Assembly: GCA_018384835.1 (NCBI GenBank)
Contig: JAHAYB010000478.1
Span: forward strand, 1-10,697
Length of the DNA: 10,697 nt
Direction of reading: 5' to 3'
Source: Comamonas sp.
GTDB lineage: Bacteria; Pseudomonadota; Gammaproteobacteria; Burkholderiales; Burkholderiaceae_C
In this document: positions 1 through 6,337 of the stretch, piece after piece
Layout: the number at the start of each line of letters is the position of its first letter
Position numbering within the stretch: the first letter of the stretch is position 1
Program-made: the position numbers and the translations under genes
Notes under the pieces: model-generated
Seen by the model: the letters and a program-made list of their open reading frames with translations, nothing else
The model's database searches: none
What the model was told of the DNA's origin: nothing

Positions 1-296
1 ATCTGGGCAGCACCGGTAATCATGTTTTTCACATAGTCCGCGTGGCCGGGGCAGTCCACGTGGGCGTAGTGGCGTGCTTCGGTTTCGTATTCCACGTGCG
101 AGGTGGAGATGGTGATACCACGGGCTTTTTCTTCGGGGGCGTTGTCAATTGCTGCGTAGTCGCGTGCTTCGCCGCCCAATATCTTGGACAAAACGGTAGC
201 CAAAGCAGCCCTCATGGTGCTTTTGCCGTGGTCAACGTGACCGATGGTGCCCACGTTTACGTGGGGCTTGGAACGCTCGAACTTTTCTTTTGCCAT
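1..296 (-). CDS. tuf: Translation elongation factor EF-Tu, N-terminal part (runs off the window)
   Basis: EF-Tu is the cytoplasmic GTPase that carries aminoacyl-tRNA to the ribosome. Only the first 98 codons are present, and the frame is open throughout. The GTP-binding landmarks are visible: P-loop GHVDHGKST at residues 19-27, switch I with EEKARGIT around 55-62, and the G3 motif DCPGH at 81-85. The spacing matches E. coli EF-Tu exactly after allowing for the initiator Met. The ATG at 296 is preceded by GGAG at 305-308, 8 nt away, which supports this start. Upstream on the same strand lie tRNA-Thr, tRNA-Gly and tRNA-Tyr, the usual context of tufB. Oddities are Ser for the first Thr after the P-loop Lys, Met-Arg for the usual Leu-Thr just after, and Ser for the usual Asn two residues after the switch I Thr. 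Identification is very secure; whether this is the tufA or tufB copy rests on context. Confidence 0.97.
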   Translation of the reverse strand, partial: MAKEKFERSKPHVNVGTIGHVDHGKSTMRAALATVLSKILGGEARDYAAIDNAPEEKARGITISTSHVEYETEARHYAHVDCPGHADYVKNMITGAAQ

Positions 297-304
297 TTTT
301 TCGA

Positions 305-308
305 CTCC
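305..308 (-). promoter_or_regulatory. Shine-Dalgarno site of tuf
   Basis: GGAG on the minus strand lies 8 nt upstream of the tuf ATG at 296. It fixes the start of EF-Tu at the expected MAKEKFER N-terminus. Confidence 0.75.
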
Positions 309-324
309 GAAAAAAATCTAATGC

Positions 325-354
325 TATATACAGGCTCTCGGCGCCGCCACTTAA
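325..354 (-). promoter_or_regulatory. Possible secondary promoter for tuf
   Basis: In the 79-nt spacer between tRNA-Thr and tuf, the minus strand reads TTAAGT (349-354), 18 nt, then TATATA (325-330). Transcription would start near 317, just upstream of the tuf Shine-Dalgarno. The -35 match is only moderate. It could give tuf extra expression beyond read-through from the tRNA promoter. This is inference from consensus only. Confidence 0.28.
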
Positions 355-375
355 CGAAAGGTGTAGCACCAAATT

Positions 376-450
<75 letters not shown>

Positions 451-453
451 AAA

Positions 454-471
454 CTTGCTAAAAATAGCAAG
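454..471 (-). other. Hairpin in the tRNA-Gly/tRNA-Thr spacer
   Basis: A perfect 7-bp inverted repeat (CTTGCTA at 454-460, TAGCAAG at 465-471) with a 4-nt loop fills most of the 25-nt spacer between two co-transcribed tRNAs. There is no U-run, so it is not an intrinsic terminator. It is more likely a spacer hairpin that separates the tRNA folds or guides RNase processing. Confidence 0.55.
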
Positions 472-475
472 AATA

Positions 476-549
476 TGGAGCGGGAGACGGGAATCGAACC
501 CGCGTCATCAGCTTGGAAGGCTGGGGTTCTACCATTGAACTACTCCCGC
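476..549 (-). tRNA. tRNA-Gly (anticodon UCC)
   Basis: On the minus strand, acceptor GCGGGAG (543-549) pairs with CTCCCGC (480-486). The anticodon stem CCAGC/GCTGA encloses CTTCCAA, with anticodon TCC at 515-517. The T-loop GTTCGATT is present, the discriminator is T, and CCA is encoded at 476-478. It reads GGA and GGG glycine codons and occupies the glyT position of the tufB tRNA cluster. Confidence 0.97.
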
Positions 550-554
550 AGACT

Positions 555-576
555 AATGCCACCCGAGGGTGGCATT
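555..576 (-). other. Strong hairpin in the tRNA-Tyr/tRNA-Gly spacer
   Basis: A perfect inverted repeat (AATGCCACC at 555-563, GGTGGCATT at 568-576) leaves a four-base loop. On the transcribed minus strand the loop reads CTCG closed by a C-G pair. No U-run follows, and the downstream tRNA-Gly and tRNA-Thr must be expressed. A processing or insulating stem is therefore likelier than a terminator. Confidence 0.6.
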
Positions 577-585
577 TATCCTATT

Positions 586-671
586 TGGTGGAGGAGGTTG
601 GATTCGAACCAACGTAGGCGCTAGCCAGCAGATTTACAGTCTGCCTCCTTTAGCCACTCGGACACTCCTCC
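586..671 (-). tRNA. tRNA-Tyr (anticodon GUA)
   Basis: This is an 86-nt type II tRNA with a long variable arm, as expected for bacterial tRNA-Tyr. Acceptor GGAGGAG (665-671) pairs with CTCCTCC (590-596). The anticodon GTA is at 635-637 between GCAGA and TCTGC. The T-loop GTTCGAAT is present, and CCA is encoded at 586-588. It is first in the Tyr-Gly-Thr-tuf series, matching tyrU. Confidence 0.97.
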
Positions 672-683
672 GTAAAGCCGCTG

Positions 684-689
684 ATTGTA
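684..689 (-). promoter_or_regulatory. Candidate -10 box of the tRNA-Tyr/Gly/Thr-tuf operon
   Basis: TACAAT on the minus strand (684-689) is followed by the G/C-rich CAGCGGC, and the tRNA-Tyr 5' end is 12 nt downstream. A good -10 box followed by a GC-rich discriminator is typical of stringently controlled stable-RNA promoters. No clear -35 is visible; the best candidate, TTCCCC at 708-713, is weak. Confidence 0.4.
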
Positions 690-711
690 GCAGAGTTTTC
701 CAACTCAGGGG

Positions 712-747
712 AAGTTTTTTAGTAACTGATGATTTTCCAAAAAACTT
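712..747. other. AT-rich inverted repeat between tRNA-Arg and tRNA-Tyr
   Basis: AAGTTTTTT (712-720) and AAAAAACTT (739-747) are perfect 9-bp arms around an 18-nt loop. The element lies just after tRNA-Arg and just upstream of the presumed tRNA-Tyr promoter. Transcribed on the minus strand it would be a weak stem with U-rich ends. It might end tRNA-Arg transcripts or mark an AT-rich promoter-upstream segment. The function is not clear. Confidence 0.35.
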
Positions 748-756
748 GCTGGCTGT

Positions 757-832
757 TGGCGCGGCTGGCGGGGATCGAACCCACGACCCTTGGCTTCGGA
801 GGCCAATACTCTATCCACTGAGCTACAGCCGC
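757..832 (-). tRNA. tRNA-Arg (anticodon CCG)
   Basis: On the minus strand, acceptor GCGGCTG (826-832) pairs with CAGCCGC (761-767). The anticodon stem TTGGC/GCCAA encloses CTCCGAA, with anticodon CCG at 797-799. The T-loop GTTCGATC is present, the discriminator is G, and CCA is encoded at 757-759. It reads the CGG arginine codon. It lies 85 bp upstream of tRNA-Tyr with a possible promoter between, so it may be a separate unit. No convincing promoter is visible in the 60 bp separating it from the repressor gene. Confidence 0.96.
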
Positions 833-892
833 TAAGGGTAGCGACCCGCAAGGTACGCACCACCACAACAATGCTATGCAATCGGCAACCGC

Positions 893-1549
893 TCATTCTA
901 GCGCGTTTTCGCAGGAAAGCCCCATACTCTTGAGGTACTGGCGCAGCAAAGCCATGCCCTGAACCTGCAAGTCAAACCCGCCTTTGCGCAGCATCCAAGC
1001 GGTGAGCAAACCATCAAACATCGCGTGCAAGCCTTTGGCCGCCAAGTGCGGCGATACCGCAGGGGGCATCAGCGGCAGAAGGTTGTGGTGCTCATGAGCA
1101 AACGCCTGCGTCAGCTTTTGCTCTAGCAGGGTGATAAAGCGGTCGGCAGAGGCTATCCAGCGCTGCTGTACCGCTGCCAGCTCACCGACATGCTCCACCT
1201 TGAACATCGCCACCTCAAACACGCGGCGGGTGCGTTCGTCGTTGACAAACGCCTCAAAAATAAGGGCGAAATAGCCCAAAATTTTGGCCACCGGATTGCA
1301 ACCATCGTGCCTGCCACAGTCGCCCAGTACGATTTGCTCCATGGGCAAAATGACGCGCTGCATCATCGCCTCGAACAAATCGAGCTTGTCCTTAAAGTGC
1401 CAGTAAATCGCCCCGCGTGACAAGCCCGCCGCACGCGCCACATCCGCCAGTGATGCGCCTGAGACCCCACGCTCGCAAAACACCAGCTCTGCCGCATCCA
1501 ATAGGCGGTGGCGTGTTTCTTCGGCCTCTTCTTTTGTACGTCTTGCCAT
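893..1549 (-). CDS. TetR-family repressor of the adjacent RND efflux operon (AcrR/AmrR/TtgR-like)
   Basis: This is a 218-aa DNA-binding repressor. The N-terminus MARRTKEEAEETR and the helix-turn-helix at about residues 33-52 (ending SRGAIYWHF) are characteristic of the AcrR/TtgR/AmrR group. The C-terminal half is the ligand-binding domain and keeps the FEAFVNDERTRRVFE stretch typical of these multidrug-sensing repressors. An upstream in-frame TTG at 1555 would add two residues. The ATG at 1549 is preferred because it gives the family N-terminus. The Shine-Dalgarno is weak. The gene is divergent from the efflux genes, with an AcrR-like operator between, so it most likely represses both the pump and itself and is released by drug-like ligands. 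The family call is firm; the ligand is unknown. Confidence 0.93.
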   Translation of the reverse strand: MARRTKEEAEETRHRLLDAAELVFCERGVSGASLADVARAAGLSRGAIYWHFKDKLDLFEAMMQRVILPMEQIVLGDCGRHDGCNPVAKILGYFALIFEAFVNDERTRRVFEVAMFKVEHVGELAAVQQRWIASADRFITLLEQKLTQAFAHEHHNLLPLMPPAVSPHLAAKGLHAMFDGLLTAWMLRKGGFDLQVQGMALLRQYLKSMGLSCENALE

Positions 1550-1594
1550 GCTCAACCAAGGTAAATGGATAAAAAGTGATTAAAATGCCGAACA

Positions 1595-1600
1595 ATTATA
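1595..1600 (-). promoter_or_regulatory. -10 box of the repressor gene
   Basis: A perfect TATAAT on the minus strand would start transcription near 1588, about 39 nt before the repressor ATG. The -35 (TAATCA at 1619-1624, 18 nt away) is poor. The box lies in the left arm of the putative operator, so the repressor could block its own promoter. Confidence 0.5.
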
Positions 1601-1618
1601 CATTCTTGGATGTATGTA
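1595..1618. promoter_or_regulatory. AcrR-type operator in the divergent promoter region
   Basis: The core is a perfect inverted repeat, ATACAT (1598-1603) and ATGTAT (1610-1615), with a 6-bp spacer. The right half extends to ATGTATGTA, the half-site of the known 24-bp E. coli AcrR operator. Aligned over 24 bp I count 18 identities with that site. The right half is nearly perfect and the left outer bases differ. The position between repressor and pump genes, over both candidate -10 boxes, fits its role. Confidence 0.7.
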
Positions 1619-1622
1619 TGAT
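1617..1622 (+). promoter_or_regulatory. Candidate -10 box of the efflux operon
   Basis: TATGAT matches five of six consensus bases and overlaps the right end of the operator. Transcription would begin near 1629, about 33 nt before the adaptor ATG. No good -35 is seen 16-18 nt upstream, so this is a moderate call. Confidence 0.4.
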
Positions 1623-1661
1623 TATTCATAACTTTCAAAAACTATTTTTCTCTTGTTTATC

Positions 1662-2927
1662 ATGCCATTAGAACCAAGCCCTCCACCAACCAGCCCCTTG
1701 GCAACCACCTCTTATCGACCTTATTTGACGGCCGTTCAGCGCTACTCGCGTCTGGGGGTGGCGCTCGGCGCGGCGCTGTTGGTTGCCGCTTGTGTAGAGC
1801 AATCCGCAGCGCAGGGTAATGGCAGCGGCGGCGCAGGCGGCGGGCAGGCTCCCCAAGTGCCTGTAGGTGTTATCACTGCCCAGCCTGCAACCCTGAGCAT
1901 TACCACAGAGCTGCCAGGCCGCGTTGAAGCCTCCCGCACGGCTGAGGTACGCGCACGCAGCGCCGGCATTGTGCAAAAGCGCCTGTTTACAGAAGGCTCG
2001 GATGTCCGCGCCGGTCAACTGCTCTACCGCATTGATGCCGCGCCTTACGAGGCTGCTGTGGAAAGCGCCCAAGCCGCGCTGGCTCGCGCACAGGCGCAAG
2101 CGGTGCAAGCGGCCGCCCAGCACCAGCGCCTAGCGCCTTTGATAACCGCCAATGCCATCAGCCAGCAAGATTTTGATAGCGCCGATGCTGCCCACAAACA
2201 AGCCCAAGCCGAGGTCAAAGCCGCCCAAGCGCAGCTACGCGCCGCCAAAATCAACCTGGGTTATGCCAGTGTGACCGCCCCCATTGCCGGACGCATTGGC
2301 CGCGCCTTAGTCACCGAAGGGGCGCTAGTGGGGCAGGGCGAACCCACGCCCTTGGCGCTGATTCAGCAAATCGACCCGGTTTATATCAACTTCACGCAAT
2401 CGGCCAACGAGATTTTCAAGCTGCGCCAACAACTGCAAGCAACCCAGGGGCAGGGGCAAAGCCAAGAGAAAGCGAAAGAGCAAGCCAGCGCCGCTGTGGA
2501 GGTCATGCTCGAAGACGGCTCCGTCTATCCACACAGCGGCAAGCTGCTGTTTAGTGATTTGTCGGTAGATGCCAGCACCGGCCAGATTACCCTACGCGCC
2601 GAAGTGCCCAACCCCGATGCGCTTTTGCTGCCCGGCCTGTATGTGCGCATTCGCATGGAGCAAGGCCAGGCGGAAGGCGCAATCGCTGTCCCTCAGCAAG
2701 CGGTTACGCGCAGCGACCAGGGCGATACCGTCATCATCGTTAGCCCAGAGGGCAAGACAGAGCGGCGCACCGTCAGCATCAGCATGGGGCAGGGCAACCG
2801 CTGGCTGGTGCGCTCTGGCCTGCAAGCGGGCGAGATGGTGATGGTTGATGGCTTCCAAAAGCTGCAAATGCTGCCCCCCGGCACGCCTGTGAAGCCCGTG
2901 CCTTGGCAAGCCAGCGCTGAAAAATAA
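1662..2927 (+). CDS. RND efflux periplasmic adaptor lipoprotein (AcrA/MexA/TtgA-like)
   Basis: This is a 421-aa membrane-fusion protein that links the inner-membrane RND pump to an outer-membrane channel. The N-terminus has a hydrophobic stretch ending in the lipobox LVAAC, with Cys44 as the predicted lipidated residue. A Gly/Ala/Gln linker follows. The first lipoyl half lies around 86-128 (GIVQKRLFTEGSDVRAGQ), an Ala/Gln-rich coiled-coil hairpin around 129-199, and the second lipoyl half from about 200 (SVTAPIAGRIG). Beta-barrel and membrane-proximal domains follow. A Gln-rich insert lies near 264-290. The ATG at 1662 is chosen over an in-frame TTG at 1653. It leaves an unusually long N-region before the signal helix and has no clear Shine-Dalgarno, so the true start may differ. 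The pump gene follows 50 bp later. Confidence 0.94.
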   Translation: MPLEPSPPPTSPLATTSYRPYLTAVQRYSRLGVALGAALLVAACVEQSAAQGNGSGGAGGGQAPQVPVGVITAQPATLSITTELPGRVEASRTAEVRARSAGIVQKRLFTEGSDVRAGQLLYRIDAAPYEAAVESAQAALARAQAQAVQAAAQHQRLAPLITANAISQQDFDSADAAHKQAQAEVKAAQAQLRAAKINLGYASVTAPIAGRIGRALVTEGALVGQGEPTPLALIQQIDPVYINFTQSANEIFKLRQQLQATQGQGQSQEKAKEQASAAVEVMLEDGSVYPHSGKLLFSDLSVDASTGQITLRAEVPNPDALLLPGLYVRIRMEQGQAEGAIAVPQQAVTRSDQGDTVIIVSPEGKTERRTVSISMGQGNRWLVRSGLQAGEMVMVDGFQKLQMLPPGTPVKPVPWQASAEK

Positions 2928-2963
2928 AGCACCGATACAGCACATCTCACACCGCCAAGAGCT

Positions 2964-2968
2964 AAGGA
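2964..2968 (+). promoter_or_regulatory. Shine-Dalgarno site of the RND pump gene
   Basis: AAGGA lies 9 nt before the ATG at 2978. It supports the chosen start, which also gives the standard family N-terminus MAKFFIDRPIFAWV. Confidence 0.7.
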
Positions 2969-2977
2969 CGTAACCAG

Positions 2978-5900
2978 ATGGCCAAGTTTTTTATTGATCG
3001 CCCTATTTTCGCTTGGGTGATTGCCCTGTTTATCTGTGTGCTGGGCACGGTAGCCATTACGCAGCTGCCCATTGCCCAGTACCCACCGGTCGCACCGCCC
3101 ACCATTGTTATTAACGCCGCCTATCCCGGCGCATCCGCGCAGACGCTGGAGGACAGCGTGCTCGCCGTCATTGAGCGCGAGATGAACGGCTCGCCGGGCA
3201 TGATTTACATGGAATCCATCGCCCAAGCCGATGGCACCGGTAGCCTGACCATCAGCTTTGAACCAGGCACCGACCCCGATATGGCGCAAGTGGATGTGCA
3301 AAACCGCCTAGCCCGCGCCACACCACGCCTGCCCGCAGTGGTCACGCAGCAAGGGGTGCGCGTGGACAAATCGCGCTCCAACTTCTTGCTGTTTACCATG
3401 CTCTCGTCCAAGAACCCGGACATTGACATCACCGCCCTGAGCGACTACGCCTCGCGCAACATCTTGCCCGAGCTGCAACGCCTGCCCGGCATTGGCCAGG
3501 TGCAAATGTTTGGCGCAGAACGCGCCATGCGCATCTGGATAGATACGGCCAAGCTCACCGGCTTTTCGCTGGCCTCCTCTGATGTGACCAACGCCATTCG
3601 CGCACAAAACGCGCAAGTGGCCAGCGGCACCATGGGCGATTTGCCCAATACCAGCGACCAAACCATTGCCGCTACTGTGGTGGTGCAAGGTCAGCTCAGT
3701 ACGCCAGAGCAGTTTGGCAACATTGTTTTACGCGCCAACCCCGATGGCTCTAGCGTGCGCCTCAAAGATGTAGCGCGTATTGAGCTAGGCGGCCAAAGCT
3801 ACGCCACTGCTGCGCGTTTGAATGGCACGCCCGCCGTGGGCATGGGGGTGCAGCTCTCGCCCTCGGGCAATGCCTTGCAAGCCTCGCGTGATGTGCTGGC
3901 CAAGCTCGAAGAGCTACGGCGCTTCTACCCCGAGGGGGTGGAATCTACCGTGCCCTATAACAGCGCCCGGTTTATTGAAATCTCTATCACCCAGGTGGTG
4001 CAGACGCTGCTCGAAGCGGTGGCGCTGGTGTTTTTGGTGATGTTCCTGTTCTTGCAGAACTGGCGCTACACCATCATCCCCACCATCGTTGTGCCCATTG
4101 CCTTGCTGGGGACGTTTGCCGTGCTGCTGGCGCTGGGCTTTTCCATCAACGTGCTCACGATGTTTGGCATGGTGCTGGTGATTGGTATCGTCGTCGATGA
4201 TGCGATTGTGGTGGTGGAGAACGTGGAGCGCATCATGAGCGAAGAGGGGCTGCCCCCGCTAGAAGCCACACGCAAGGCCATGCGCCAAATCTCAGGGGCG
4301 ATTGTGGGCGTGACGGTGGTGCTGATTTCCGTGTTTGTGCCGCTGGCCTTTTTCGCCGGAGCAACGGGCAATATCTACCGCCAGTTTGCAACGGTGATGG
4401 TCGCTTCGATTAGTTTTTCAGCGTTCTTGGCGCTTTCACTCACACCGGCCTTGTGCGCCACCTTGCTCCAGCCGGTAGAGGCGGGGCATCACAAAGAGAA
4501 GCCGGGATTTTTTGGCGCATTCAACCGCTTTTTCAACCGCCTTACCAAGGGCTATCAATCCTTGGTCGGGCGCACGTTGCGCCGCGCAGCCCGCTATTTG
4601 CTAATTTACGCCGCCATCATTGGCGCCGTTGTGGTGATGTACCAGCGCCTGCCCACCTCCTTTCTGCCCGGTGAAGACCAGGGCTTGATGCTAGTCAACA
4701 TCCAACTGCCCCCCGGCGCGACCCAAGAGCGCACCAGCGCGGTGATGGAGCAGGTAGAGGGCTTTGTGCTCCAACAACCCGAAGTGGCCAATATGGTGGG
4801 TGTGCTGGGCTTTAGCTTCTCTGGCCAAGGGCAAAACGCCGCGCTGGCCTTCGTCAGCTTAAAAGACTGGAAAGAACGCGCCGGCGCAGCGCACTCTGCC
4901 GATGCGCTAGCCGGGCGCACCATGGGCGCTCTCATGGGCGTGCGCGATGCCTTTATCTTTGCGCTCAACCCCCCGCCTATTCCTGAGCTGGGCAATGCCT
5001 CGGGCTTTACCTTCCGCCTGCAAGACCGCAGTAGCGCGGGGCATCAGGCGTTGCTCAATGCGCGTAACCAGCTTTTGGGCATGGCCGCGCAAAGTCCGGT
5101 GCTCGCTCAGGTGCGCCCCGATGGGCTGGAGGATGCGCCTCAGCTGCAAATCGACATTGACCGCGATAAGGCCAATGCGCTAGGCGTGGGTTTTGATGCC
5201 ATCAATGCCGCCATTTCTACGGCGCTTGGCTCTAGCTACGTCAACGACTTTCCCAATCAAGGGCGCTTGCAGCGCGTCGTAGTGCAGGCCGATGCTGCCG
5301 ACCGGATGCAAGAGCCGGACTTGCTCGCCATCAATGTGCGCAATGCGCAGGGGCAGGTGATGCCGCTCTCGACCTTTGCCAGCACCCGCTGGATTACCGG
5401 GGCGCAGCAGACGGTGCGCTACAACGGCTATCCGGCCATGCGCATTGCTGGCGGCGCTGCACCAGGCTATAGCACGGGCGACGCGATGGCCGAGATGGAG
5501 CGCCTCGCCGCCCAACTGCCCCCCGGCTTTGGCTACGAGTGGACAGGCCAGTCCCGCGAGGAAAAGCTCGCTGGCTCGCAAGCCATGGTGCTCTACGGCT
5601 TTGCCGTGCTGGCGGTGTTCCTGTGCCTGGCCGCGCTCTATGAAAGCTGGTCGATTCCGCTGGCGGTGATTTTGGTCGTGCCGCTGGGGGTGCTGGGTGT
5701 GGTGCTGGCGACCTTGCTGCGCAGCTATGCCAATGATGTGTACTTCCAAGTTGGCCTGATTACGGTGATTGGCCTGTCTGCCAAGAACGCTATTTTGATT
5801 ATCGAGTTCGCCAAGGATTTGCAGGCTCAGGGCAAGAGCTTGGCCGCTGCGGCGCTCAGTGCGGCCAGTCTGCGCTTTCGCCCCATTATCATGACCTCGC

Positions 5901-6136
5901 TGGCCTTTGGCTTGGGGGTGTTGCCGCTGGTGCTCGCTAGTGGCGCTGGCTCTGCCAGCCAACGCGCCATTGGCACGGGGGTGCTGGGCGGCATGGTCAG
6001 CGGCACTATCTTGGCGGTGATTTTTGTGCCCGCGTTTTTTGTGATTGTGCGCTCTGTGTTCAAGGGCAGTGCGCGTCAACACGCCATGAACCAGCGCCAC
6101 GCTATCGAGGCCGGTATTGAGGCTCACCATGACTAA
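2978..6136 (+). CDS. RND multidrug efflux pump, HAE1 family (AcrB/MexB/TtgB-like)
   Basis: This is a 1052-aa inner-membrane drug/proton antiporter, full length for the HAE1 family (AcrB is 1049 aa). It begins with FFIDRPIFAWV, followed by the first periplasmic porter loop (QYPPVAPPTIV, then YPGAS). The proton-relay pair Asp407-Asp408 lies in GIVVDDAIVVVEN at the same positions as in AcrB. The matching TM10 lysine is Lys936 in GLSAKNAILIIEF (AcrB Lys940). The second periplasmic half has LPTSFLPGEDQG. All the catalytic residues I checked are present, so it should be functional. It is co-transcribed with the adaptor and presumably controlled by the divergent TetR repressor. It needs a TolC/OprM-type channel, and no such gene follows. 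Substrates cannot be read from the sequence but are likely amphiphilic drugs. Confidence 0.97.
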   Translation: MAKFFIDRPIFAWVIALFICVLGTVAITQLPIAQYPPVAPPTIVINAAYPGASAQTLEDSVLAVIEREMNGSPGMIYMESIAQADGTGSLTISFEPGTDPDMAQVDVQNRLARATPRLPAVVTQQGVRVDKSRSNFLLFTMLSSKNPDIDITALSDYASRNILPELQRLPGIGQVQMFGAERAMRIWIDTAKLTGFSLASSDVTNAIRAQNAQVASGTMGDLPNTSDQTIAATVVVQGQLSTPEQFGNIVLRANPDGSSVRLKDVARIELGGQSYATAARLNGTPAVGMGVQLSPSGNALQASRDVLAKLEELRRFYPEGVESTVPYNSARFIEISITQVVQTLLEAVALVFLVMFLFLQNWRYTIIPTIVVPIALLGTFAVLLALGFSINVLTMFGMVLVIGIVVDDAIVVVENVERIMSEEGLPPLEATRKAMRQISGAIVGVTVVLISVFVPLAFFAGATGNIYRQFATVMVASISFSAFLALSLTPALCATLLQPVEAGHHKEKPGFFGAFNRFFNRLTKGYQSLVGRTLRRAARYLLIYAAIIGAVVVMYQRLPTSFLPGEDQGLMLVNIQLPPGATQERTSAVMEQVEGFVLQQPEVANMVGVLGFSFSGQGQNAALAFVSLKDWKERAGAAHSADALAGRTMGALMGVRDAFIFALNPPPIPELGNASGFTFRLQDRSSAGHQALLNARNQLLGMAAQSPVLAQVRPDGLEDAPQLQIDIDRDKANALGVGFDAINAAISTALGSSYVNDFPNQGRLQRVVVQADAADRMQEPDLLAINVRNAQGQVMPLSTFASTRWITGAQQTVRYNGYPAMRIAGGAAPGYSTGDAMAEMERLAAQLPPGFGYEWTGQSREEKLAGSQAMVLYGFAVLAVFLCLAALYESWSIPLAVILVVPLGVLGVVLATLLRSYANDVYFQVGLITVIGLSAKNAILIIEFAKDLQAQGKSLAAAALSAASLRFRPIIMTSLAFGLGVLPLVLASGAGSASQRAIGTGVLGGMVSGTILAVIFVPAFFVIVRSVFKGSARQHAMNQRHAIEAGIEAHHD

Positions 6137-6169
6137 CTCCAACAACACCATGTTCCACATCCCTGCCCA

Positions 6170-6215
6170 ACCTCTCCCCCTGCCAAGGGGGAGTACCCCG
6201 AAGGGGGGAGGGGGT
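6170..6215. repeat. C/G-rich palindromic intergenic repeat (REP-like)
   Basis: Nested inverted repeats lie 34 bp after the pump stop codon. CTCCCCCT (6174-6181) and AGGGGGAG (6186-6193) form an 8-bp stem with loop GCCA. CCCC (6196-6199) pairs with the following G-run. The outer ACCTCTCCCCC also nearly complements the terminal GGGGGAGGGGGT. No U-run follows, so it is not an intrinsic terminator. It resembles dispersed palindromic repeats found between genes in many proteobacteria, but copy number cannot be judged from one window. Three G-runs of five or six suggest G-quadruplex potential. Confidence 0.5.
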
Positions 6216-6274
6216 CAAGAGCGAGAAGGTAAGGAGAAAAGTGCAAAAAAGATAAAAAAAAGTGGTTTCTCCGA

Positions 6275-6301
6275 CCTCCTATATGAACTTCATATAGGAG
6301 G
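6275..6301. promoter_or_regulatory. Perfect 27-bp palindrome, candidate operator
   Basis: CCTCCTATATGAA (6275-6287) and TTCATATAGGAGG (6289-6301) are perfect 13-bp arms around a single central C. The element ends 6 bp before an extended -10 box and therefore covers the -35 region. That suits an operator for a dimeric regulator. As RNA it would be a stable hairpin, but no U-tract follows on the plus strand, so termination is unlikely. The binding protein is unknown. Confidence 0.55.
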
Positions 6302-6304
6302 CTC

Positions 6305-6313
6305 TGCTACACT
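6305..6313 (+). promoter_or_regulatory. Extended -10 promoter of the TnpB-like/secretion operon
   Basis: TGCTACACT contains the extended -10 signature TGn followed by TACACT (6308-6313). The -35 region lies in the palindrome and lacks a TTGACA-like sequence, as extended -10 promoters allow. Transcription would start near 6320, giving a leader of about 18 nt before the GTG at 6338. Confidence 0.45.
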
Positions 6314-6337
6314 GCGCGGCCTTGTTGATGAAATGCC

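Noticed and set aside
5180..6160. 326-aa open frame on the minus strand across the pump gene
   Set aside because: It is antisense to conserved RND coding sequence and is His/Gln/Arg-rich, a typical shadow.
6275..6301. The 27-bp palindrome as an intrinsic terminator
   Set aside because: No U-run follows on the plus strand. On the minus strand the T-tract begins about 14 nt away from the stem, too far for a standard terminator, and no minus-strand gene needs one.
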